64,000 nt of DNA, from positions 558,001 through 622,000 of the forward strand of contig JARVLF010000017.1 in NCBI GenBank assembly GCA_030849465.1, read 5' to 3'. Below are positions 38,631 to 47,182 of the stretch, piece by piece. Origin of the DNA: Moesziomyces globuligerus. Taxonomy: Eukaryota > Basidiomycota > Ustilaginomycetes > Ustilaginales > Ustilaginaceae. Made by a program: the position numbers and the translations under genes. The notes beneath the pieces were generated by a model, which was not told the origin of the DNA, ran no database searches, and was given only the letters and a program-made list of their open reading frames with translations. How positions within the stretch are numbered: the stretch's first letter is position 1; the number at the start of each line of letters is the position of its first letter.

Positions 38631-41600
38631 TCACAAGCCTCGTTCAATAAATCGCTTGAGTTGCCTTGCTGGCTCGACGCCGATCAGCTCGCCTACCTCC
38701 TCCTGGGACAAGCTGCAAAGGTCCGACATGTCGCGGACCTGGCTCATGATGTAACGGAAATTCTTGGTCGTGACTCCCGGCAGGGCTCGTAGCAGATCTT
38801 GAGGGCCGAGGTTGTAAGAGTGTTCGCTGGAGGATTGCCACTCTGCACGCCTAGCGACGTCGCTGCCGCCATTGCCTTCTGCTTCGAGGACATCGTCAAG
38901 GCCGACCAGCGCAACTTTGCTCGAGTCTGGCTCGTCGAAATTTTGCTTGAGCTCCGCAAAGATATCAGAGGTGGCAAAGGGCGAGCTTGACCAGATGATC
39001 CGGAGCCTTGGGAAGGAGGAGGTGAGCAGGACCAGCTTAGCCTGAATGTCGAGGTCCGAGGTTGAGGCTCGCCCACCTGGCTTCGCATCGCTGCTTGATC
39101 TCAGCGAAAAGGATTTGTCCTGGTCGAATTCGATGAGCAAGATAGGATGCTGATAGTGAACGCACATCAGCTCGCACTGCGTGTACAACCGCCCCGAGTT
39201 GAAGCTCTGCACCAGATCGGTCAGACTCTTCCGTTCCACGCACATCGTAGGTGTCAAAATGTAATCGCCCACCTGCAATGTGCAGGGGACGACTTGAATA
39301 TCGGCGGCGTGCAACATCGACGGCAAGCTCGATCGGAATTCGCGCATGTCGACGATGATGCGGGGAGGCTCTGCAGTTGCCGTACGCTGTCCACCGGCTA
39401 CGCGGCTGCTGATCGTGCGCAGGAATCGCTGGTCGGCGTCTTCAGCGATGGGTCGCCCATCTGCAGACAACGGCAGGGCCATCATGGATTTTTCTCGAAT
39501 CAACCTTTCGAACGACTCCTTTTCCCGACGAAGGGCGCTGAGATACCGCTGCTCCTCGACGGAATCCGCATAGATCAAGAAATAGACTCGGATACCGACA
39601 CCGGGGTTGGTACTACGGTAGACCTCGACTCTGCGTACGAAGGCCGGATCCGGATCGTACATGATGACGAAGCGAGGCCGAAGCTCTTGAAGGACCTTGT
39701 CATCCTGATCGCCCCGATAAGAACGGACGACGACCAAGTTCTCCATGTTCAGCATTCCGAAGAAGGCGTCGAACTCGACTTCATCGATCTCATCCAAGAT
39801 CTGCTCGGCGTCGTTGGGTACATCAGCTGCAGCCGATGTACCCTCGTTGTTTTCGGTCGCTGAAGCGAGACTGTCTCGTTGGTCCGGTGACGTGGGAGGT
39901 AAAGATATCAGATAATCATACTCTCGGAAGCCATCGAGACGTTTCTCACACCCACTTACAATTCAGAGACCTGTGCTGCTTCTGCCTGGAAGGAAGCCTG
40001 GCCGGAGGCGTCTGTGGCACTGCTGAATCGTCCTCCTGCGTGCGCAGACGATGAGCCCCCTCGCTGCCTGCGTCGTTTATTGAGGTTGGTTTGTTTACCT
40101 CTCTGGTATGCCAGTTTCCGTTTGAGCGCCTCATTGACCGGTCCATCCTGGGAACGGGACCCGTCCACAGGTTTTGCATGCGCGTCGCGAGACTCTCCGC
40201 TCGAGTGGTTTGTTGCTTGGTCGGATTGCAGCTTGCCAAGACCGCCCTTCCAGAGGAAGTACGATCGCAAAAGCTGTCGCAGCAGCTTCTGTCCCGGCTC
40301 TCCGGGAGGGCATTCGTCCATCGTGGATATGATCTGTCGCAGCTGCATGCTCGTCCTCTCGGATCCACACATGATCAAGATCGTGTTTCCCATCTCAGGC
40401 TCCGCAGACTCTGGGATAGGGTCAGCTGAGAAGCGCAGGGGAGTGCCGAGGCTAGCGGAAACTTACCTGGTGAGCTGAAATGGATCTCTTGCTCAATTTC
40501 GTCCAGCACTTCCTGGAGCAGCTGCCATTTGGGATTCTCCTCGAGAACCGGCTCCACGTCCGGTGGTATCGGACCTTGAGGAGGAGCGCCAGGTTGTGCC
40601 GAAATTCCATGCTCGGCCTGCCTGAGCGCTTCTTCCTCGTCGGTATAGTCAGCCTCGGGCGCAGCATCGGCTCGTCGGCTCCGGGACTCATCCCAGACAT
40701 ATGCCCTTTTCTTTGCTTCGTGAAAGATAATATTGGCGGCGTCCATGAAGAGCCATGCTGATTGATTTTGACGTGTGGCACCTTTGAAAGTCGTCGTGTT
40801 GGAAGCCAGGATGGTCTCGAGGTAGGAGTTGAAGGTAACGCAATCGTAGGTGAGGAGGTAGCTGCGGCGATATGTGCGAAAAAAGTGCGAAAAAAGAAAG
40901 AAAGGTGGGCCCGGTCAGTCGCTGGTACAGGCGAGGTCAGCCGCTGCGGGAGATAGTCGCATACTTGAGTAGACTACGAAGGGTGGTCAAGTCGCCCACA
41001 AGCTGCTTCGTCTTGGCGCTGACTCGATGCCAAATCGGATCCAGCTGCCTTCTAACCATCACGTCGAATGCTCGAAATATCGCATGGTCAATGGAGAAGT
41101 CATCCGTCTCGACCTGTGTCAGGATGGTGAAAAGAAAAGCCAGAGGTACAGTGTCAAGGTGGCGCGCTCGCTCCAGCTACAGCGAACTGGCGCAGTTGCT
41201 CACATTCGCATTTCCGCGCTTCAGCTCCGAAAGAGATGCATCAAGACACTCGATGATGGCAGTTTGGATGTTCCGCATCGATCGACTGAGAGGCTGGTGA
41301 AGCTCGATCACATCCGCCTTGCGTTGTCCAAGATCTTTGCTCGTTTGTTGGTGGAAGCGGGGCCACAGTTCGACCTTCCTGATCCGCAGCTGGCTGAGAA
41401 CCGTCTGCAGGGGGCTGATCCCCATGGTAAAGTGCTCTGGATTGTCTGAGAAGGCTTTCATGAACCCTTCCTTGTTCTCCTGGCGGTAGATGCGTGCGAT
41501 GAAGGCTTCAACTGAGGTTGGAGTGACCTTCTCGGCATGAAGCACAACCAGACCGGTGATGAGACCAGTGGGGATCCTCTTGCTGAGCATGTCGACCACG

Positions 41601-41962
41601 AGGATTCGCGAAGTAACGCTCATAATCCCTCCAGATAGGTACATTTCTGATCGTTGCTTTGCTGGCATTTCGTGATGGATGGCGCGGAGTCCAGGTTTGC
41701 GCACGCCAAGCGTCGTGAGCTCTTCTCCGATGCCACTTTCCTCCTCGGCCGTGGCGTTGACGAGGATCACAAGACTGCTCGGCGAGTCGTATATGCGAAG
41801 CACTGTGCTTACGATTCTGCGCAAGCCAAGCCCCCGGGCGATGATAACAAGCGCGTCGCCTTCATCTGGACTGTCCTCGTCGGCCGGAACGAGTGATTTG
41901 ACGATCTGGCAGTGGAAGGGAAGCAGGCCCGCCCTCTGGAGGATCTGGCGCTGCGAAGCCAT
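38631..41962 (-). CDS. XPF/RAD1-family structure-specific endonuclease, five exons (997 aa)
   Basis: Exons on the minus strand: 41962-41204, 41113-40965, 40861-40467, 40410-39960, 39870-38631. Introns are 89, 103, 56 and 89 bp, each GT-AG, and the phases agree throughout. The N-terminal part is the degenerate helicase (ALVIIARGLGLRRIV, GGIMSVTSRILVVDMLSKRIP, ITGLVVLHAEK), which lacks a working P-loop as in XPF. The nuclease domain has VDMREFRSSLP and the metal-binding VERKSLTDLV, and the end is a helix-hairpin-helix region (LRALPGVTTKNFRYIMSQV). With an ERCC1/Rad10 partner this family cuts 5' of bubbles and flaps in nucleotide excision repair, crosslink repair and recombination. Yeast RAD1 and fission yeast rad16 are the orthologues. 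The fourth exon is the least conserved (Lys/Arg/Ser linker). Confidence 0.92.
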
Positions 41963-43320
41963 GTTGCTCGCCCAGGAGATGTATCCTGATCCAACAGGGA
42001 GTGCGCACAGGATGGTGGGGCTGAGCAGAGATGGTTGGGGCGGCCCAGTCACTCCTCGAATCTTAATGTGGAGGCAGGATCAGGGTCCTCCATTTCGATT
42101 CAAATCCGAGTTCCGCGTCAGCTGAGCATAAAGGACGTTGGTGCACGACATCACGCACGTCGATGCCTCACACCTTTCCGTTTGTCCGTAGTCAACCCCA
42201 CCCATGACTGGAATCTGTCGCTTTTTCGCATCGTGAGTCTTTCTTGTTTCGTTAGTCATCGATGTGACAGGCCCTGGACCTCGCCTGGCATGGAACTCTG
42301 GCAGTCGTATGCTCTGGCGCTACAGCCTGACCCGTATCACTGTGACTATAGTGAAGCGCATCGTGAGGGAAGCTAGCCGTATTCATGATCGCTTTGCGGT
42401 TGGTCAGCAGACGCCAATTTCACCCATGACTGGTGGGCTGAGCAGTTGGCCTTTAGGTCAACCACCAGCGTCCGAAAAGTCACGCTTGAAGCCAACCAAA
42501 CCGATCGCAAAAACGAGTACCAAGCGCAAACATGAAGCCAGCCGGGCGCGAGTCACGCGTGCCGGGATGGCTTGCATACTCAGCCAACCGGATTGAGCCG
42601 GAATGTGTGCTTGGCTTGCCTACACGACTCACTTCTTGCGGCATCACTCACAATTTATGATGGGCTACAAGCCACCCACCGTGAGTGCTAGTCATACGAA
42701 TGGTCCCCTAGTGCAATTCGGAGCTCTTTCAAAACATCATATCCCGTCAGCTCGGTAGATGAGTCTGAGTCATAGGAGTCACAGGGAAGCATAAAGAGCA
42801 GGCGCTTAACAGAAATGAGCCAGGCATATCCCAAAGAACTTCGGAAGTCATATTTGAGCGGCAGATGGATGGCTGCGCAAAGCCGTCACCCCGGGACGAT
42901 TCGTTGTTTGCAGGTTGATCCTCAGCCATCTTCAGAGTCATGAGTATGAGTTGGAAGAATAATCGAAGATCCAGGTTGATGTAATTCATATTGATTGTTT
43001 TTTTCGTTGGTCCCAGACAGTCATTGAGTCTAGCCGGACGATGTTTGATGTACAAGAATCTGTTCCGTCTTACAGACAGCTGCAAAAAATGTGCACACAA
43101 AAAAGACGATGTGCAAGCAAACTCATGTCGGAAGAAGTCAAAGTGTCGCCGGGTACCTTCGCTATGCCACCTCTATGCCACCACGGGTGACGTTCCCCCT
43201 TGACCTCCCCGTATGCCACCCAGACGCGATTGAGTGGCTGGAGAGGGTGCGTGAAGCCCTGGGTGGATATCGCGCCAAAACTCGGCAATGGCATGGCTCG
43301 AGTGTATAAAAACAAAGATT

Positions 43321-43502
43321 TTCGTGTGCTAAGCCCCTACCCAAGCCACCCGTGGTGGCATATATCCCAAGCCACCCGTAGTGGCTTGATATTCGAAGCC
43401 ACTAGAGTGTGCGTGGGTGGCTTGCGAGTGGCTAGGAGGGTAAGCCACCCGTGGTGGCTTAGGGGGTGGCTTGGAAAACGTCACACTCCTTTTTTCGCGA
43501 TA
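43321..43502. repeat. Palindromic repeat copy A (AAGCCAC/GTGGCTT type)
   Basis: About 180 bp made almost wholly of AAGCCACC and GGTGGCTT half-sites with short spacers. It ends at 43502 with a TCACACTCCTTTTTTCGCGATAT-type terminus. It shares with copy C the right-hand sequence GCGAGTGGCT-AGGAGGGTAAGCCACC and GGGTGGCTTGGAAAA. Two internal segments (43396-43423 and 43442-43460) are inverted relative to copy C (see findings). Confidence 0.8.
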
Positions 43503-43679
43503 TGTAAAAATTGGTCATGCGTCACCAATTCGGAGTCCTGCGGAAGCCCAGGCGCGTCAAAACATTTTTTTGCCCTGTATTTGTGGATTTTCTTACAAAA
43601 ATATGATAATGTAAGAAATTGTGTCTCGGTTGCTTGGACGTAGGTTGCGGGGAGAAACATAAAGTCATCATATCCTTGA

Positions 43680-44040
43680 TGACTCCATCACCGCCGCCAT
43701 CACCACCACCATCTCCGCCACCGCCGACTGTGTTGCCCTCCGCCCCGCCCTTCTCGCCGCCATCGCCTTTGCCGTCGTTGCCCTTGTTGCCGCCGCTCTG
43801 CCCGCCGCCACTTTGCCCGCCCCCACCATCGCCTCCATCGCCCTCATTGCCGCCATCGCCACCACAACCACCTCCTCCACCACCGCCTTTGCCTTTGCCC
43901 TCGCTGCCCTCGCCCTCGCTGCCCTCGCCCTCGCTGCCCTTGCCATTGCTGCCCTCCCCTTCGCCACCCTCGCCCTCGCCGTCCCCGCCTTTGTTGCCCT
44001 CGCCTTCATGCTTTGTCGCCTTTGCCTCTGCCTCTGCCAC
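43680..44040. repeat. Low-complexity GGC/GAG-type trinucleotide and 12-bp repeat block
   Basis: About 360 bp of CCGCC, CCTCG and CGCTGC triplets on the plus strand. The minus strand is G/A-rich with regular GGG runs (GAGGGCGAGGGCAGC-like 12-15 bp units, clearest at 43905-43985). Every frame on both strands stays open, giving Pro/Ser, Ala/Leu or Gly/Glu/Lys proteins, which is a sign of composition rather than coding. The regular G-runs on the minus strand could form G-quadruplexes. Confidence 0.8.
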
Positions 44041-44164
44041 CCGCCACCACCAATACAACTGTTTTTATACGTTTATTTATTGCTTTGGTGCTACGATGTG
44101 GATGTTAATGTGTATGTGTGCTGCCTGCTGCGGCGCTACGGTGCCTGGCGCTGCTGAGCGGATG

Positions 44165-44345
44165 GTTGAGGTGGCGGAGTTTCGCCACCTGCCAGCCACC
44201 CGGGGTGGCTGGTGGGTGGCTGCCAAATACTAGCCACCCGGGGTGGCTGCTGGCCACCAGGCACCCATCAGCCATCGTGTGTGGGTGGCTAATGGGTGGC
44301 TGACGCGTCGCAGCCACCCTGGGTGTCTGATGGGTGGCTGGTCCT
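44165..44345. repeat. Cluster of CAGCCACCC / GGGTGGCTG palindromes
   Basis: Nine or more AGCCACC/GGTGGCT heptamers in 180 bp, including the near-perfect palindrome CAGCCACCCGGGGTGGCTG (starts at 44190) and a second copy near 44231. Here the half-sites end in CTG rather than CTT, which separates this subtype from copies A and C. Confidence 0.8.
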
Positions 44346-45280
44346 TCGTCACCCCGCCATTTATTAGAATATGAGTGATCTGAACACCTTGTGCGCCTGA
44401 GGAGGCGAGGTGTGGTCATATTTGAGCCTTTTGAGTTCAAAAAATTGAAGATTGATGCGTCTTAGGCCTCTATGATTGTTCAACAGATGTTCATCAGCAC
44501 ACACGGATGCATATCAGAAAATGTTCTATGATCGCGAATTACATTCTACAAGCCACCTCTCGACCACATCGCCTGGTGGCTTCAGCGGGGGGCTTCAATG
44601 GTGGGTCAGCTGAGAGTAGCCTATTCATCATATCCGCGCTCACATCCGGCTCTCCCCGTCTCCAACCGCCGCCAGCAATTATCATTCACGACTGATGGAT
44701 CGGGAAGCCACCTTCGAAGCCACCTGGTCGGCTTTGTGGGACTCATGACTACCTTGCGGGGTGGTTTGGGAAACATATTCCGCGGTGTGTTTCTAATATG
44801 CTTGGCCAACAAATCAGATAGATTGTGGATCATAAATGTGAAACGATTTCGAATATATATCCTACCAAGTGGCAGGATGGCGACCGAGCAGCCACCTACC
44901 AGCCACCCCCCTGCCTTCTAGATTTTGAAAATCGCAAAAGAGCTCAAAAACACCTGTTTCTTGTGAACTTCACACGTGCGGAACTCGAAATCTGCAGAGA
45001 AGAAGCCTGAAGGGGCGAAGAGCAACCACCACGCACCAAAGACCACCCCTGGTGACTTTGTTTTGCCGCTTTTGAAATTCAAGGAGATGACATTCTCATG
45101 AAGTTACACCAAAGACGTGAAAAATCGCGATCTAAATCCAGCCGATTCTCGAGCTCGGACAGCCGTGTCATCCAGATTCGTGATTTTTCTTGGCTTCTCG
45201 ACGACTTCGGAGATGGCAAAAAGCAGCCAGCCATGCGCCAAGTGTCGAGATCCCCCCTTGGACGGCGAGCAGCCACCCAG

Positions 45281-45299
45281 CCCCCCCCCCCCCCCCCCC
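45281..45299 (+). repeat. C-homopolymer, 19 bp
   Basis: Run of 19 C directly after AGCAGCCACCCAG and followed by GGGGCC. It seems to be an expanded CCC of an AGCCACCC heptamer. Confidence 0.9.
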
Positions 45300-45627
45300 G
45301 GGGCCGTCCCAAAAATATAGAAAGACAATCGACGCGCCTCCCAGATTTGAACATGAGGCTCGCAGAGCTCTACCCCCATCTTCTCGCACATACGCGCGTG
45401 CAAAACACGCGTGGAACTCCGCCCCACCACCACCTTTTGATCAGGTATATATCTCAAAGCAAATTGACGTCAAGCTCAGCGCTGTTGAGGCCCAGTCTCG
45501 GCGCTTTCTGAGCCCGTTCTCAGCAGTTTGAGCCAGAATTCCAGGATCATAATCACAGGAATCATGTTTCTTGAAAAATTTCTTCGACAATCAATGCAAA
45601 ACTATTGATCTTTCGCGCTGTGAATAA

Positions 45628-45858
45628 TATCGCGAGAAACGGAGCGTGACGTGAGCTGATCCACCTGCAAGCCACCCGCGAGCCACTATGAGTGGCTTAG
45701 TGGTGGCTTCCAAATTAAGCCACTACGGGTCACATCGCGAAAAAAGGAGTGTAACGTGTGCTTAGCCACCCGCAAGCCACTACGGGTGGCTTAGGGGTGG
45801 CTTCCAAATTAAGCCACTAGGGGTGAGTGGCTTAAGGGGTGGCTTGGCCCACGTTACA
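45628..45858. repeat. Tandem pair of palindromic repeat copies (B1, B2)
   Basis: Two head-to-tail copies with a period of about 94 bp; the shared string GGCTTCCAAATTAAGCCACT begins near 45705 and again near 45799. Each begins with an ATCGCGAAAAAAGGAGTGTAACG-type end (45628 and about 45733). B2 spans TGTAAC at 45750 to GTTACA at 45858 (109 bp), and its two ends are inverted repeats of AGCCACC-rich sequence, so it is a short inverted-repeat element much like copy C. Confidence 0.75.
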
Positions 45859-45941
45859 GACGCGTCAAATTTTGGAATTTGACCGCAATTCACCAACTTG
45901 AGGGGTATATGTGTGCTTCGGGGTCCAGAATTGTTATGCGG

Positions 45942-46036
45942 GGGTGTGTGGAGCAGTTGGATAGAGTAAGCGCCGGGGCTCACGCGTTCATGTGGAGGAG
46001 GTCTTGGGTTCGATTCCGACGAGATGCTAATTTTTT
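45942..46036 (+). ncRNA. Degenerate tRNA-like Pol III unit (A box, B box, T6 terminator), possibly SINE-derived
   Basis: TGGAGCAGTTGG at 45949-45960 matches the A-box consensus at 11 of 12 positions. GGTTCGATTCC at 46007-46017 is a perfect B box. A TTTTTT run at 46031-46036 could terminate Pol III. The spacing suits a tRNA gene. However, the implied acceptor, D and T stems pair poorly (two or three pairs broken in each), so it is not a normal tRNA. A relic or the head of a tRNA-derived SINE fits better. A second perfect B box (minus strand, 46451-46461) and a near-match (46561-46571) occur within 600 bp. Confidence 0.4.
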
Positions 46037-46044
46037 GGGGGGCG

Positions 46045-46159
46045 TGTAACGTTCTCCAAGCCACCCCCTAAGCCACCCACGCACACTCTAGTGGCTTGCG
46101 AGTGGCTTGGAGGGTAAGCCACCACGGGTGGCTTAAGGGGTGGCTTGGAAAATGTTACA
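46045..46159. mobile_element. 115-bp MITE-like element (copy C) with ~34-bp terminal inverted repeats
   Basis: The left end (46045-46079, beginning TGTAACGTTCTCCAAGCCAC) and the right end (46126-46159, ending GGCTTGGAAAATGTTACA) are imperfect inverted repeats over about 34 bp, differing at a few positions. The interior is one AAGCCAC...GTGGCTT segment (46070-46097), GCGAGTGGCTTGGAGGG and another palindrome (46116-46134). The right flank continues AGCCGTTTTTCGCGATAT, which recurs at other copies. No target-site duplication is clear. It is too short to encode anything; any mobility would depend on another element. Confidence 0.55.
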
Positions 46160-46300
46160 AGCCGTTTTTCGCGATATGGGTGGCTTACCTAGCGGATTTG
46201 AAATTTCTACAATTCGTCTTTCGCGATATGAGTGGTGCCTGGGCCCTGGACGGACGGGCAGCCATCTATCCATAATCAGCATGAATCAAATCCGCGCACT

Positions 46301-46362
46301 TTGCACAATCTAGACGTGCAGGATCGAAAATTTGCTGAGGAGGTGGCGGAGAGCAGCCACCC
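46301..46362 (+). repeat. Dispersed direct repeat, copy 1
   Basis: About 62 bp beginning TTGCACAATCTAGACGTGCA and ending GGCGGAGAGCAGCCACCC. It is repeated in the same orientation at 46813-46874 with roughly four-fifths identity. Both copies lead straight into an AGCCACC palindrome cluster. Confidence 0.75.
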
Positions 46363-46589
46363 ATCAGCATCAGCCACCTACCGGCCATTCATATCCGAAA
46401 AAAGGGCGAGGTGGCGATTGACCAGCCGGGTGGCGAAATGCGTCTCTCGAGGAGTCGAACCTATGGCCCGCAGAGGTCATCTACACCTCCACACACACGC
46501 GTACCCGGGCCACGCGTACCGAATACCGCGACTTCACAGCTCCTGCGATACCAGATATGCGGTTCGAATCTATTTAATGTTTGACATCA

Positions 46590-46677
46590 TCTCAGCGCAA
46601 TTTAGGCTAGATCTCAGCGTATTTGGGCCCATTTCTGGCAGTTTCGAGTCGGATTTTGCGAGGCAAATCATGATTCG
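46590..46677 (+). repeat. Diverged repeat similar to 45476-45565
   Basis: TCTCAGCGTATTTGGGCCC..GGCAGTTT here lines up with TCTCGGCGCTTTCTGAGCCC..AGCAGTTT at 45495-45530, with a shared TTGAC(A/G)TCA lead-in. Identity is roughly two-thirds by eye. It is probably an old copy pair of an unidentified element. Confidence 0.45.
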
Positions 46678-46812
46678 CAGTGGTCCTTTTAACAACGGAT
46701 GCTTTGCATTGCAGGCATCATGATTATCCATCATCTGCTGCGGATGGATGTAGTGCGGATGAGTAGGGGTGACTACGCGACGAGACCCAGCAAGCAGCGA
46801 AAACAGGCGGAT

Positions 46813-47102
46813 TTTGCATAATTTGGACGTGCAGCATCGAATTTGGCAGAGGAGGTGACGGAGAGCAGCCACCCGCAAAGCCACCCCGGGTGGCTGACGG
46901 GTGGCTGATGAATACCAGCCAGGAGGGTCCAAATTTTGCACGGGAGGTGGCGACGAGAAGCCACCGAGCAGCCCACCCCCCCCCCCCCCCCCTGGGTGGC
47001 TGATGGGTGGCTGCTATTCGCCAGCTCGCAGTTCTTCAGGATATGACTGCGGGTGGCTTGCCTAGTGGCTCGCCAAATGTTACACTCCGTTTTCGCGATA
47101 TG
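46813..47102 (+). repeat. Dispersed repeat copy 2 plus palindromes, 17-bp C run and a half element (copy D)
   Basis: 46813-46874 is the second copy of the repeat at 46301. It is followed by GCCACCCCGGGTGGC palindromes, a 17-C run (46976-46992) and, from 47050, the right half of the palindromic element ending TGTTACACTCCGTTTTCGCGATAT at about 47102. The coding end of the next gene starts only 80 bp further on. Confidence 0.7.
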
Positions 47103-47182
47103 AACGATAAGAACTGATGCATTGACCCATATTGACGCATGTTGGTGTTCGTACAATGTACAAGAAAGCACGCTGGCACGCC

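Larger units (their letters stand above)
41963..47182. other. Repeat-rich, AT-richer gene-free island (5.2 kb)
   Basis: The longest gene-free stretch in the window and visibly less GC-rich than its flanks. It is filled with the heptamer AGCCACC and its complement GGTGGCT, usually arranged as palindromes, plus several copies of an element ending in GTTACACTCCGTTTTTCGCGATAT, a purine-strand low-complexity block, two C-homopolymers of 17-19 bp and a Pol III-type A/B box relic. Open frames are short, low complexity or start at non-ATG codons. It looks like an accumulation of small decayed mobile elements. The parts are listed separately. Confidence 0.75.

Noticed and set aside
43522..44233. Gly/Glu-rich (minus) and Pro/Ser-rich (plus) proteins of about 180-200 residues
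   Set aside because: The block is simple-sequence DNA open in every frame; no frame has a domain or a better start.
45942..46036. A functional tRNA gene
   Set aside because: The A and B boxes are good, but the acceptor, D and T stems each have broken pairs, so it is recorded only as a degenerate Pol III unit.
43140..47102. A CRISPR-like array of repeats
   Set aside because: Spacing and unit length are irregular, the units are palindromes in both orientations, and this is a eukaryotic genome.
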